DNA of 64,000 nt. Source: Actinoplanes aureus. GTDB lineage: Bacteria > Actinomycetota > Actinomycetes > Mycobacteriales > Micromonosporaceae. Positions 7,417 through 18,108 of the stretch are shown here, piece after piece; position 1 is the first letter of the stretch; every line of letters begins with the position of its first letter. The notes beneath the pieces were generated by a model. That model was not told the origin of the DNA, did no database searches, and saw only the letters and a program-made list of their open reading frames with translations. Both the position numbers and the translations under genes were made by a program. The DNA lies in the NCBI RefSeq assembly GCF_015704865.1, contig NZ_JADQTO010000017.1:106741-170740 (forward strand), written 5' to 3'.

Positions 7417-8271
7417 ATGACCACGACCGTCCAGCCGACCGCTGCCGTCACCCGTGCGCACGAGGAACTCGTCCGCGACAACATGGCGCTGGTCGGACAC
7501 ATGGTCCGGGAGATGCTGTTCAAGGTGCCGCCGCACGTGCACCGCGACGACCTCGCCTCGGCCGGTTACGCGGCGCTGGTCACCGCCGCCCAGGCGTTCG
7601 ACGCGGAGCGGGGCATCCCGTTCGGCCGGTTCGCCGCGGTGCGGGTTCGCGGGGCGCTGCTCGACGAGCTGCGCAGCATGGACTGGGCCAGCCGTTCGGT
7701 GCGGGCCCGGGCCCGGCGCGCCGACGTGGCCCGGGAGGAGCTGACCCGGCAGCTGGGGCGTACCCCGACCGCCGAGGAGCTGGCCGAACTGCTCGGTGTC
7801 GCCGTCGGCGAGCTGAGCAGCGTCGACGACGACGTGCAGCGCGCCGCCGTACTGTCGTTGCAGGGTTTCAGCGCCGGCAACGCCGAGGACATGGTCACCG
7901 AGTCCTCGATGAACCCGGAGGAGATGCTGCTGCACCGCGAGCGGCTCGGCTACCTGCACGACGCGGTCAACGTGCTGCCGGAGCGGCTGCGCTACGTCGT
8001 CGAGGCGTCGTTCCTGCAGGAGCGCCCGCTGTCGGAGGTGGCGTCCTCGCTGGGCGTCACCGAGTCGCGGGTGTCGCAGCTGCGTACCGAGGCTCTCGCC
8101 CTGCTGCGCGACGGCCTCACCACGCACATGGAGCAGAAGGGCGTGCCGGCCGCGAAGGACGGCTGTGTAGCGCGGCGCCGCGCGGCGTACGCCGCCCAGA
8201 TCGCCGCGCGCAGCACCATGATGTCGCGGCTGAGCGCCACCGACGTGCACGGCCAGCGCCTCGCCGCCTGA
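7417..8271 (+). CDS. RNA polymerase sigma factor, FliA/WhiG-SigB class
   Basis: 284 residues with sigma-70 regions 2, 3 and 4 but no region 1. Region 2 covers NMALVGHMVREMLFKVPP to SAGYAALVTAAQAFD (about 24-70). Region 3 is near VAREELTRQLGRTPTAEEL. Region 4 is LPERLRYVVEASFLQERP followed by the HTH LSEVASSLGVTESRVSQLR. This is the group 3 class (FliA, WhiG, SigB/F), which controls motility, sporulation or stress genes. The ATG at 7417 is preferred over longer openings because the conserved region begins there and GGGGGG lies 8 bases upstream. A strong terminator follows. Confidence 0.9.
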   Translation: MTTTVQPTAAVTRAHEELVRDNMALVGHMVREMLFKVPPHVHRDDLASAGYAALVTAAQAFDAERGIPFGRFAAVRVRGALLDELRSMDWASRSVRARARRADVAREELTRQLGRTPTAEELAELLGVAVGELSSVDDDVQRAAVLSLQGFSAGNAEDMVTESSMNPEEMLLHRERLGYLHDAVNVLPERLRYVVEASFLQERPLSEVASSLGVTESRVSQLRTEALALLRDGLTTHMEQKGVPAAKDGCVARRRAAYAAQIAARSTMMSRLSATDVHGQRLAA

Positions 8272-8293
8272 TGCGGCCCGGCACAACACGAAT

Positions 8294-8330
8294 GGGCCGC
8301 CGCGCACCAAGCGCGGCGGCCCGTTTCTTC
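8294..8330 (+). terminator. Intrinsic terminator after the sigma factor
   Basis: A perfect 12-bp stem (GGGCCGCCGCGC at 8294-8305 with GCGCGGCGGCCC at 8311-8322) with loop ACCAA is followed by GTTTCTTC. It begins 22 bases after the sigma factor stop. Confidence 0.85.
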
Positions 8331-8502
8331 GCCCGGCGGGCACGTGGAGACGAATACACCGCCGGGGTACGCGCGACGGCCGCCCCCGAGAATCACGGCC
8401 GTCCCCACCTGCCCCCAGCGATCACCTGCCACACCAGGCCATAGCGCCACCGCCGGGAAACAGCACCGGGTCAAGCACCGCCCGTGCGGCCCTCGCGGCG
8501 GG

Positions 8503-8826
8503 TCAAGCGCTGGACAGGCCGGGCCGCATCCGCAGCTGGGTTTCCGCGGCCGCCGCCCGCCGGCGCAGCCGTTCCGCCTCCGCGGCCAGCGCCGCCGCGC
8601 CGGTGTCGCTGAGCCGGTAGTAGCGGCGCAGCCGGCCCTCGACCGCCTCCTCGTGGTCGACCACGATCAGCTCCTGCTCGGCGAGCCGGTCCAGCGCGCC
8701 GTAGAGGGTGCCCGGCCGCAGTTTGACCTCGCCGGACGACAGGTCCAGCACGGACTGGACGATGCCGTAGCCGTGCAGCGGCTGCGCGGCGAGCGCGGTG
8801 AGGATCAGAAACGTCGGCTCCTGCAT
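8503..8826 (-). CDS. PadR-family transcriptional regulator
   Basis: 107 residues with a PadR winged helix (EPTFLILTALAAQPLHGYGI, then GTLYGALDRLAEQELI) and a short C-terminal dimerisation helix. It lies 13 bases downstream of the membrane-protein gene on the same strand, so they are probably co-transcribed. PadR genes paired with such membrane proteins usually come first; here the order is reversed. It probably autoregulates, possibly at the AT-rich promoter near 9962-9990. Confidence 0.88.
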   Translation of the reverse strand: MQEPTFLILTALAAQPLHGYGIVQSVLDLSSGEVKLRPGTLYGALDRLAEQELIVVDHEEAVEGRLRRYYRLSDTGAAALAAEAERLRRRAAAAETQLRMRPGLSSA

Positions 8827-8839
8827 GTCGCTCAGCCTT

Positions 8840-9922
8840 TCAGCTCGTCACGGGCCGGCTGGCGGTGGCCGCCACCGGTCGTCCCCACGACACGAGGACG
8901 AGGGCCGCGGCGAGCAGCACCCCGGCACCGAACATCGCGGCGGTGAGCCACCCCGGCCCGGACGGCCAGTACGGTCCCGGCGTCAGCGCGCTGTGCACGG
9001 TGAACGTCGGCCCCTCGTTGCCGTACTTCTCGAAGGCCCGGACCACGTTGCCGTAGAACGCCGCCGCCGGCACCGAGAGCACCAGAGCCGCCGCCGTCCC
9101 CAGCAGGGCGGCAGTGCGGACCCGCGCCGGGTCGCTGTGACGCAGCCGCTGGACCAGCGCGGCGGCGAACAGCCAGCCGACCACCATCCCGGCGAGCCCG
9201 CCCAGCACGATCAGCGGCAGCAGGCTCGCGTTCCCGCTCGCCCACAGTTGCGTGCTGATCGTCCCCGCCTGCGGTGAGTTCCACCCGTCCACGTCGAGGG
9301 TGAGGCCGTCGCGCTCGGCGGTGAACGCGTCGCCGTCCACCCGCATGGCGGTCGTCTGCCCGTTCTCGTCGAGAACCGCCGCGCTGCCGGACGGGTGCTT
9401 CATCACGCTGACCTGCCAGCCGTCGGCGATCAGGCGCTGCCGGGCCTGCTCGGCGTCCCACCCGTCGGCGGCACCGAGCTCGACGGTGCCCAGCATCGTC
9501 GGACCCCACCACCGCGACCCGCCGTGAGAGGTGAGCGACGCCTGCTGTCCCGCACCGCCGGCCACCAGCTGATGCATGTCCTCGGCGGCCGACGGGCCGG
9601 GCAACGCGGCGAACGTGCGCTCGGCCGCCCACGACCCGGCAGCCGCACCGATGCTGCCGCCGATCAGCAGGGCGAGCACGGCGAGGGCCCAGGCCAGGGG
9701 CCGTCCGGCGGGCAGCCGGAACCGTTGCCGGATCCCGCTGCCGATCAGGTGCCACGTCTCGGCCCGGCCCGGCCGCCGCTGTCCCGGCTCCGCCATCTCC
9801 AGCAGCGTCGTGACGATCTCCCGCCCGTGCCGGCGCCGGTAGCCGGGCGGGTACGCCCGCAGCAGCCGCTTGTAGGCCCGCTCCAGCGCCGGATCCGCCG
9901 GCGGCCATTGCGCCGCCGTCAC
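8840..9922 (-). CDS. Membrane protein paired with PadR regulator
   Basis: 360 residues. A short cytoplasmic N-terminal motif (LERAYKRLLRAYPPGYRRRH, then GREIVTTLLEMAEPGQ) resembles the N-terminal signature of actinobacterial membrane proteins and permeases co-encoded with PadR regulators. A membrane helix follows near 85-105, then an extracytoplasmic region and four further hydrophobic segments in the C-terminal half. No catalytic motif is visible. A promoter 40 bases upstream drives the pair. The function is unknown; sensing or remodelling of the envelope is a guess from context. Confidence 0.72.
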   Translation of the reverse strand: MTAAQWPPADPALERAYKRLLRAYPPGYRRRHGREIVTTLLEMAEPGQRRPGRAETWHLIGSGIRQRFRLPAGRPLAWALAVLALLIGGSIGAAAGSWAAERTFAALPGPSAAEDMHQLVAGGAGQQASLTSHGGSRWWGPTMLGTVELGAADGWDAEQARQRLIADGWQVSVMKHPSGSAAVLDENGQTTAMRVDGDAFTAERDGLTLDVDGWNSPQAGTISTQLWASGNASLLPLIVLGGLAGMVVGWLFAAALVQRLRHSDPARVRTAALLGTAAALVLSVPAAAFYGNVVRAFEKYGNEGPTFTVHSALTPGPYWPSGPGWLTAAMFGAGVLLAAALVLVSWGRPVAATASRPVTS

Positions 9923-9961
9923 GACGCCGCTTCCTGCGAAGAAGTTCGATCCATGGCCGCG

Positions 9962-9990
9962 ACAGTACGCGCGCCGCTATATATCGTCAA
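9962..9990 (-). promoter_or_regulatory. Promoter of the membrane protein/padR operon
   Basis: On the minus strand TTGACG (9985-9990) is followed after 17 bases by TACTGT (9962-9967). The spacer holds an AT-rich stretch (ATATATAG) unusual for this genome, where the PadR protein might bind. The leader to the start codon is about 35-40 bases. Confidence 0.6.
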
Positions 9991-10034
9991 CCGACCTATA
10001 CGCATGGAGGCTGTCTCACGACGGTCGATGGCGA

Positions 10035-10049
10035 CAGGATGGCGCCATG
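10035..10049 (+). promoter_or_regulatory. Leaderless-type -10 box before the TIR-STAND-KAP gene
   Basis: CAGGAT (10035-10040) lies 6 bases before the ATG at 10047, within GACAGGATGGC. The same string precedes the metallophosphoesterase ATG at 37543 with identical spacing. No -35 box was recognised. Confidence 0.35.
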
Positions 10050-13000
10050 ACCCAGCCCCGCGTCTACCTGAGCTACACCCCGGAGAACCAGTTGTATGCG
10101 GAGAGGCTGCACGAGGGCCTGGAGCCGCTGCTGGGCAGGGGCTCGGTGTGGATCGACACCAGGAGCGGTTCCGCGGACCGCGTCACAGCCATGGCGGCCG
10201 CCGACGTCGTGGTGGTCCTCGTCGGTGCTCCGGGAACGACCCAGGTGTACCGGCCGGCTGAGAGTCAGCTGCAGGAGATCCATACAGCGCTGGATCAAGG
10301 GAAAGGGGTGCTCTACGTCCTGGCCGGAGCCGACGGCGCGGCCGAGCATCCGTTCGAGCCGTCGCAGACCACTCTGCTGCGCGAAGATCCCTGGTTCGAC
10401 GATGTCGGCGTGATCTCGGACCTGATCATCCAGCGAGGCCACCCTCCGGTGAACATGTTGCCGCAGGCCAGCGACCTGTTCATCGATCGCACCGACGAGA
10501 TGCGGCTGATTCTCTCCGCTCTGGAGTCCGGCGAGGACAACCGTCCCGCCATGGTGGTCATCACCGGACCGCCCGGCAGCGGCAAGACGGCGCTCGCCCT
10601 GGCTGCCGCGCGCCGAGCCTCTGCCCGCTTCCCGGACGGCCTCCTTTATGCCAGTTTCGGCTCCGGGCTCAGCCCGGAAGCGGCGTTCGAGTCCTTCCTC
10701 GCCGCAATGGGCGCTCTGCCGGCTCTTGGCGGCCGCTCGGATCCCAACGCGCAGTACCGGACCCTGATCGCCGACAAGCGCGTCCTGGTGACGCTCGATG
10801 AGGTCGAGTCGCTGGGGAGCATCCAACGGCTCGTGAACCTGGGCTCGCGGGCTGCCGTCATCATGACGAGCGGTAGGCCGCTGCGCAGACTGCCGCCCCA
10901 CATTTCGACGGTCACGCTGGGGCGCTTGCCCACCGAGGCCGCATTGGAACTACTGCGCGCGACGGCCGGACCGGAGATCGTGGACGCTGATCTTTCCAAC
11001 GCCGAACGGCTCATCCGGGCGGTCAACGGGCTTCCCCTTCCTCTTCGCCTCGCGGCCGGCCAGGCACGAAGACGCAAGCTGGCGTCGCTGGCGTTGCTGG
11101 TGGCTGAGATGGGGCGCGTCTCTCAGCACGACGCCGTCTCGCAACTGCTGCTGAGCCAGGCCTACGAGACGCTTCCGGAAGGAGCACGCCGGCTCTTCCG
11201 GCTGCTGGCGGTGCTGCCGACCGCGCACTTCGAAGTCGCTCTCGCCATCGCTCTGGCGGAGGTCGACGGTGCGGCGGTGGTGGCGCAGCTGGAGAGTCTG
11301 GCGGCGGTGGCCCTGGTCGACACCTCCGGCCCGGGCCAGTACGCGGTCAGCGACGTCACATTCCGCTTCGCGGCCACCCGCCTGGAAGCCGAGGAACCCG
11401 AGGACGAACGCCGCGCGGCCCTGGACCGGGCGATCCGCTGGATGGCGGTCCGTACCGCCTTCCAGCCGGAGATGCCGATCACCCGCGACTACTGGACCGC
11501 TGACGACACCCTCGGCTACGCGCCCTACGCCGACGCGATCGCCGCCTTCGTCCGGCACCGCGGCACCCGCCCGCCGCTGACCATCGGCGTCACCGCGCCG
11601 TGGGGTGCCGGCAAGACGTCGCTGATGCGGATGGTGCAGGAACGCCTCGATCCGCGCGCCGACCGCGACCGGTGGACCCCGGTCCCGTTCAGCCTGACCA
11701 CCGGGGCCCGCAAGGCACTGGCGCCGGGCGGTGACGCCAGCCGCCGGTTGACCAACCGGGAGCTGCTGCGGCGTACCACCGAACCGCCGATCGAGGCGGA
11801 CGGCCGCAATCTCGATGTGGAGTCACCGTCCGGCGGGTGGCGGCCGACGGTCTGGTTCAACCCGTGGATGTATCAGAGCGGCGAGCAGATCTGGGCCGGT
11901 CTGGCGTACGAGATCATCACCCAGGTCACCGGCCGCCTCACCACGGCCGACCGGGAACGTTTCTGGCTCGCGCTCAACCTGCGCCGGGTCGACCGGCAGG
12001 CCCTGCGGCGCCGGATCTACCGCCAGCTGGTCGACCGTTTCCTGCCCTGGCTGTTGTGGCTGGGCCTGGCCGTCGTCCTCGCCACGGCCGGCGTACTGAT
12101 GGCGGTGGTGTTCCCGCCGATCGCCGGTGCGCTGCGGATCAGCGCGGCCGGCCTGCTCTCGGCCGCCGGGCTGACGTTCGGCATCGGTGCGGTCGTCGCC
12201 GCCTGGAAGTTCCTCGGCGCCAAGGCGGCCGGCTCGTTCGGGCCGCTGCTGCGCGTGCCGGACCCGATCAAGTCCGCCGCCGACCGGGCCGGCGACGAGG
12301 TCAAGGGCGCGTACACCGAGCTCTTCCCGGACCCCGCCTACGACCGGCGGCTGGGCTTCCTGCACCTGGTGCAGACCGACATGCGCCGGGTACTGGATCT
12401 GATCGCCACCCACCAGCGGCCGCTGGTGGTCTTCGTCGACGACCTGGACCGCTGCTCACCGGGCGCCGTGGTACGGGTGATCGAGGCGATCAACCTGTTC
12501 CTGGCCGGCGAGTTCCCCAACTGCGTGTTCGTCGTCGCGATGGAGCCCGCCGTCGTCGCCGCCCACGTCGAGTCGGTCTACAAGGATCTCGCGGCGCATC
12601 CGGAGGTCAGCCGGTCCACCGCGGAGGGCGCCACGCTCGGCTGGCGGTTCCTGGAGAAGATCGTGCAGCTGCCGCTGAACCTGCCGCCCCCGGACCCGGT
12701 GCGGCAGACGAGCGGCTACCTCAACGCGCTGCTCGACCGGCCGGTCCGGAGGGTCACCCCGGCACCGGTGGCCGACGTGTCACCGCCACCCGCGGCAGCG
12801 CCGGCCCGGGCCGCGGAACCGGCGGCGGACGCGCCGGCCGCCCGGCCCGAGACCGCCGCGCCGGCCACCGCCGACCGCGCCGTCCTGGTCAGCCGGCTGG
12901 AAGCCGCGATCCGGCAGCGCGAGCCCACCACCGACACCCTCGCCGCGGTGGCCCTGCACGCGCAGCGGGAGGTGATACCCGACTCGCCGGCCACGGTTCT

Positions 13001-13484
13001 GCCGGAGACCTCCGAGGCGGCCAACCGGGTGCTGGTCGAGCTGTACAGCGACAACGAGGCACGGACCGCGATTCTGGCCGGCGTGCCCGGCCTCGCCTCG
13101 GACAATCCGCGCGAGATCAAGCGGTTCGTCAACCTGTTCCGCTTCTACAGCTTCATCGCCCAGCAGCACCGCCTTCAGGGGCTGCCCCCGGCGAGCGGCG
13201 CGGAGATCGCCAAACTGTGTGTGCTCGCGATCCGCTGGCCGAACCTGCTCGGTCTGCTGGGCCGCGGCTGCGGCGACGGCGCTTCAAGCAATCTCGGCCA
13301 TCTGGAGCAGTCCCTGCGATCGGACGAGCCGATCTCCGTGAACGCGTGGCGCAACGCGCTGCGCCGGGTCGGCCTGCTCGCCGAGAACCAGCCGGCCGGC
13401 ACCAACCCCGCGTGGGCGGAGGAACTGCGCCGGTTCCTGGAGACCGAACCCGGCATCGCCGGCCTCGCCGACCGCATGCTCTGA
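10047..13484 (+). CDS. TIR-STAND-KAP multidomain NTPase, candidate immune effector
   Basis: 1145 residues with three recognisable modules. (1) Residues 1-140 form a TIR-like domain: PRVYLSYTPENQLYAERL, VWIDT and SQLQEIHTALDQGK, with E77 where TIR NADases carry the catalytic glutamate. (2) Residues 145-470 form an NB-ARC/STAND-like NTPase: Walker A GPPGSGKT (174-181), Walker B VLVTLDEVE around D251, and NGLPLPL (327-333) like the GLPL motif. (3) Residues 480-900 form a KAP NTPase: Walker A GAGKTS (520-525) and Walker B VVFVDDLD (794-801), with two membrane helices inserted (666-691 and 698-722), as is typical of KAP. A Pro/Ala linker and helical tail follow. TIR-STAND proteins act in abortive antiphage immunity and KAP proteins assemble at membranes; a defence role is inferred. 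The N-terminal third uses more A/T-ending codons than the rest, suggesting fusion. Confidence 0.85.
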   Translation: MTQPRVYLSYTPENQLYAERLHEGLEPLLGRGSVWIDTRSGSADRVTAMAAADVVVVLVGAPGTTQVYRPAESQLQEIHTALDQGKGVLYVLAGADGAAEHPFEPSQTTLLREDPWFDDVGVISDLIIQRGHPPVNMLPQASDLFIDRTDEMRLILSALESGEDNRPAMVVITGPPGSGKTALALAAARRASARFPDGLLYASFGSGLSPEAAFESFLAAMGALPALGGRSDPNAQYRTLIADKRVLVTLDEVESLGSIQRLVNLGSRAAVIMTSGRPLRRLPPHISTVTLGRLPTEAALELLRATAGPEIVDADLSNAERLIRAVNGLPLPLRLAAGQARRRKLASLALLVAEMGRVSQHDAVSQLLLSQAYETLPEGARRLFRLLAVLPTAHFEVALAIALAEVDGAAVVAQLESLAAVALVDTSGPGQYAVSDVTFRFAATRLEAEEPEDERRAALDRAIRWMAVRTAFQPEMPITRDYWTADDTLGYAPYADAIAAFVRHRGTRPPLTIGVTAPWGAGKTSLMRMVQERLDPRADRDRWTPVPFSLTTGARKALAPGGDASRRLTNRELLRRTTEPPIEADGRNLDVESPSGGWRPTVWFNPWMYQSGEQIWAGLAYEIITQVTGRLTTADRERFWLALNLRRVDRQALRRRIYRQLVDRFLPWLLWLGLAVVLATAGVLMAVVFPPIAGALRISAAGLLSAAGLTFGIGAVVAAWKFLGAKAAGSFGPLLRVPDPIKSAADRAGDEVKGAYTELFPDPAYDRRLGFLHLVQTDMRRVLDLIATHQRPLVVFVDDLDRCSPGAVVRVIEAINLFLAGEFPNCVFVVAMEPAVVAAHVESVYKDLAAHPEVSRSTAEGATLGWRFLEKIVQLPLNLPPPDPVRQTSGYLNALLDRPVRRVTPAPVADVSPPPAAAPARAAEPAADAPAARPETAAPATADRAVLVSRLEAAIRQREPTTDTLAAVALHAQREVIPDSPATVLPETSEAANRVLVELYSDNEARTAILAGVPGLASDNPREIKRFVNLFRFYSFIAQQHRLQGLPPASGAEIAKLCVLAIRWPNLLGLLGRGCGDGASSNLGHLEQSLRSDEPISVNAWRNALRRVGLLAENQPAGTNPAWAEELRRFLETEPGIAGLADRML

Positions 13485-13647
13485 GCTCTCGGGAAAATCC
13501 GGTTGCAGGGCCGGGCCGGGCGAGGCAAGGTTGGCGATGACCTGATCCCGGCCCGAGGAGTGCCTGCCCCGATGTGAGAGCGATCCGACCTTGTCCAGCG
13601 CCCGCGCGGCGCGTCCCTGTCGGTGTCGCCCTGTTCCGGAGGCCTGC

Positions 13648-15262
<1,615 letters not shown>

Positions 15263-15275
15263 CAAACTGGCGGGC

Positions 15276-16217
15276 ATGTCGCTGCTCCCACACGCCGCCC
15301 GGGACCTGGCCGCCGGCGGTTCGGCGGAACAGTTCACCGAGGCGTGGCTGGCCAACCGGCGTTTGTCCGAGCACACCCGCTCGGCGTACCGGCGCGACGT
15401 CGGGTCGTGGCTGGCCTGGTGCGCCGGGCGGCGGGTCGATCCGTTGCGGGCGTCGTTCCTGGACGTCAACGCGTACGCCCGGGGTCTGGAGGCCCGGCCG
15501 CTGGCACCGGCGTCGGTGGCCCGCAAGCTGTCCGGCATCTCCAGCTGGTACGACTTCCTGGTCAAACTGCAGGCCGTCACCGCGAACCCGGTGGGTGCCG
15601 CCGACCGGCCGTACGTCTCCCGGGACCACTCCTCGACGGTCGGGCTGACACCGGCCGAGGTGGACGATCTGCTCGCCGCCGCCGAGCGCGCGAGCGGCCC
15701 GGCCGCGGTACGCCATCACGCCATGCTGCTCCTGCTGGCCGACCTGGGGTTGCGTGTCGGCGAGCTGGTCAGCCTGGACCTGGCCGACGTGGGCTGGGAG
15801 CGCGGGCACCGTACCGTGCGGTTCGTCGGCAAGGGCGGCCACCAGCGGCGCCGGGCGCTGACGCCGGGCGCGGCCGCCGCCCTGGACGAGTACCTGCGGC
15901 TGCGCGGCGCCGAACCTGGTCCGCTGTTCCTGACCGGCACCGGCGCCCGCGTCGACCGGCACGCGGTGTTCCGGCTGGTCCGGCGGCTGGCGAAGGAGGC
16001 CGGCATCGACGCCGCGGACCGGCTGTCGCCGCACTCGCTGCGGCACTCGTTCGCCACCACCGCCCGCGCCGAGGGCGTGCCGCTGGAAGACGTGCAGGAC
16101 GCCATGGGGCACGCCGATCCGCGCACTACCCGCCGTTACGACCGTGACCGTCACAACCTGGACCGTGACCCGGCATACACGATCGCGGCGGCGCGTGCCC
16201 GGCGTAACAGCGCCTGA
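15276..16217 (+). CDS. Tyrosine recombinase, XerC/XerD-like
   Basis: 313 residues with an N-terminal SAM-like core-binding domain (about 15-105) and a C-terminal catalytic domain holding all key residues: R160 (LGLRVGEL), K186 (VGKGGHQ), H253 and R256 (SPHSLRHSF), H279 (MGHADPRT) and nucleophile Y288 (TTRRYDR). It could be a housekeeping Xer or an element integrase; no element boundaries are visible beside it. It starts 13 bases after the ABC-F gene. A second, different tyrosine recombinase lies at 34957-35904. Confidence 0.9.
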   Translation: MSLLPHAARDLAAGGSAEQFTEAWLANRRLSEHTRSAYRRDVGSWLAWCAGRRVDPLRASFLDVNAYARGLEARPLAPASVARKLSGISSWYDFLVKLQAVTANPVGAADRPYVSRDHSSTVGLTPAEVDDLLAAAERASGPAAVRHHAMLLLLADLGLRVGELVSLDLADVGWERGHRTVRFVGKGGHQRRRALTPGAAAALDEYLRLRGAEPGPLFLTGTGARVDRHAVFRLVRRLAKEAGIDAADRLSPHSLRHSFATTARAEGVPLEDVQDAMGHADPRTTRRYDRDRHNLDRDPAYTIAAARARRNSA

Positions 16218-16262
16218 TCCGTCCCCCTATGCTCTCAAGCTGGCTAGGGAAAGCGGGCAAGC

Positions 16263-17111
16263 GTGGCTGCGGAAATGAATATCGTCGAAGCGGTGATTCT
16301 CGGTGCGGTCGAGGGGATCACCGAGTTCCTGCCGGTCTCCAGCACCGGTCACCTGACGATCCTGGAGAAGCTGTTCGGGCACACCATCGACGACCCGGAC
16401 ATCACCGCCTTCACGGTGATCATCCAGTCCGGCGCGGTGCTCGCCACCATCCTGTTCCTGCGCCACGACATCGCCCGGGTGGTGCCGGCGTTCTTCCGCG
16501 GCCTGTTCGACAAGGGACTGCGCGATCATCCCGACTTCCGGTTCGGCTGGGCGGTGCTGCTGGGCTCGATGCCGATCGTGTTCGCGGCGCTGCTGTTCAA
16601 GGACACCATCGAGACCACGCTGCGTAGTCTCTGGTTCGTCGCCGGCGCGCTGATCATCTGGAGTGGCGTGATGGCGTTCGCCGACCACGCCGCCACCCAG
16701 ATCCGCCACGAGAAGGACGTGACCTGGAAGGACACCATCATCATCGGCGTCGTGCAGTGCATGGCGCTGATCCCGGGCATCTCCCGCTCGGGTGCCACCA
16801 TGTCGGCCGGCCTGCTGCGTGACTTCGACCGGGTGACGGTCACGAAACTGTCGTTCTTCCTGTCCATCCCGGCGCTGACCGGGGCGTCGCTGCTGCAGGG
16901 CGTCGAGGAGTTCGACCGGATCTCCGGCGGGGTCGGCTGGCTCAACACGATCGTCGCCACGGTGGTCAGCTTCGTGGTCGCGTACGCGTCGGTGACGTGG
17001 CTGCTCAAGTTCGTCTCGAAGCACTCGTACAGCGTCTTCATCTTCTACCGCCTGGCCCTCGGCTCGCTGCTGCTGGTTCTGCTCGCGACAGGCACCATCC
17101 AGGCGAAGTGA
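16263..17111 (+). CDS. uppP: Undecaprenyl-diphosphatase
   Basis: 282-residue integral membrane enzyme that dephosphorylates undecaprenyl pyrophosphate to recycle the peptidoglycan lipid carrier and can give bacitracin resistance. The catalytic motif EGITEFLPVSSTGH is at 17-30 and the second motif PGISRSGAT is near 177, with about seven to eight membrane segments. Length is normal. The start is GTG 16263, with an internal ATG five codons later. The last bases overlap the next start (GTGA at 17108), so the DUF3626 gene is probably co-translated. Confidence 0.95.
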   Translation: MAAEMNIVEAVILGAVEGITEFLPVSSTGHLTILEKLFGHTIDDPDITAFTVIIQSGAVLATILFLRHDIARVVPAFFRGLFDKGLRDHPDFRFGWAVLLGSMPIVFAALLFKDTIETTLRSLWFVAGALIIWSGVMAFADHAATQIRHEKDVTWKDTIIIGVVQCMALIPGISRSGATMSAGLLRDFDRVTVTKLSFFLSIPALTGASLLQGVEEFDRISGGVGWLNTIVATVVSFVVAYASVTWLLKFVSKHSYSVFIFYRLALGSLLLVLLATGTIQAK

Positions 17112-18085
17112 CGGCCGCCGCCGAACGGGCGCTCGCGCACGTGCGGGCGCTCTTCCCGTCGCCGGGCGGCTTTCCGGTACCGGCCGCGGTGACGGTCAAC
17201 TTCCACCCGGACCGGCTGGCCGCCGACGGCCGCACGGTCGCTGAGTGCCTGGCCGCCGACGGCGTGTACCGCAACCAGTTCGAGACCCGCATCTCCAACG
17301 GCGGGCTGAACGCCCACCTGGGCGGGGCGCGGGAAAGCTGGGAGCACCGGATGTTCGGCGGCGCCTACACCGGCCCGACCGGCCGGCCCGTCTACGGCGC
17401 CCTGAACCTGGCCGGGCACCCGGACGGCGCCGCACCCCGCTTCGGCAGCTGCCACCTGGTCCTGACTCCGCGGGTCGCCGCCCGCAGCACGTTCAGCCAC
17501 GGCGACAGCGTCACCGAGCCGACCGTGCTCGGCACCTCCGGCACGTTCGCCGCGGTCTGGGCGGCTCTGCTCGGCGAGGTCACGCGTACCGGATCCGCGT
17601 TGGGTGTCGCAGCGGCCTCGCCACCGCAATGGGCCGCTGAATTGGCCACCCGCGCCGCTGCCTACGCGGCCTGGCCGGCCGAGCCCGGCCCGCCGCCGGT
17701 GCCGGCCGGCCGATCGCTCGACGCCTACATCGAGGCCCAGGTGCACGGCGGCCTCCCGCTGGACGGCAACGTCACGGCCGTCGTCGCCGACCCATCATTC
17801 CGGGGCACCTCCACCGAAGCGTCCCTGGCCCGTCTCGGCGTCCCGATCCGCTGGCACCACGGCTTCCGGCTGCCCGCCGGCGACTTCCCGGCCGACCTGC
17901 GCGGCCCGGCGGTCCCGCCGCTGGCCCGGCTGGTCGCCGACCGCTACCAGCGGCCCGTCCTGGACGCCGAGGTGATCGGCCGGGCCGCCCGTTCGGTCGT
18001 GCGCAGCCCGCACGAGTGGTCCCGCTTCGACGACCCCCTCCAGCAGATCAAATACCTGTGGCACATCCTCGTGCTGCGCGGATAA
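17108..18085 (+). CDS. DUF3626 family protein
   Basis: 325 residues. I recognise DUF3626 features: YRNQFETRISNGGLNAH, MFGGAYTGPTGRPVYGALNL and PRFGSCHLVL, then DAYIEAQVHGGLPL and a C-terminal QIKYLWHILV. The function is not known; conserved His, Arg and Glu residues suggest an enzyme. The GTG start at 17108 overlaps the uppP stop. A longer opening would extend back through uppP and is rejected. Confidence 0.75.
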   Translation: MTAAAERALAHVRALFPSPGGFPVPAAVTVNFHPDRLAADGRTVAECLAADGVYRNQFETRISNGGLNAHLGGARESWEHRMFGGAYTGPTGRPVYGALNLAGHPDGAAPRFGSCHLVLTPRVAARSTFSHGDSVTEPTVLGTSGTFAAVWAALLGEVTRTGSALGVAAASPPQWAAELATRAAAYAAWPAEPGPPPVPAGRSLDAYIEAQVHGGLPLDGNVTAVVADPSFRGTSTEASLARLGVPIRWHHGFRLPAGDFPADLRGPAVPPLARLVADRYQRPVLDAEVIGRAARSVVRSPHEWSRFDDPLQQIKYLWHILVLRG

Positions 18086-18108
18086 CCCCAAGACCCCTGT
18101 CTGGTCCT

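Noticed and set aside
8330..8400. Third copy of the 60-bp repeat (GGGGTACGCGCGACGGCCG near 8366)
   Set aside because: Similarity covers only about 20 bases with mismatches and could be chance in GC-rich DNA.
15276..16217. First tyrosine recombinase as integrase of an element containing the TIR-STAND-KAP gene
   Set aside because: No direct repeats, att-like sites or tRNA were found flanking the 10-16 kb segment, and uppP follows directly with normal composition.
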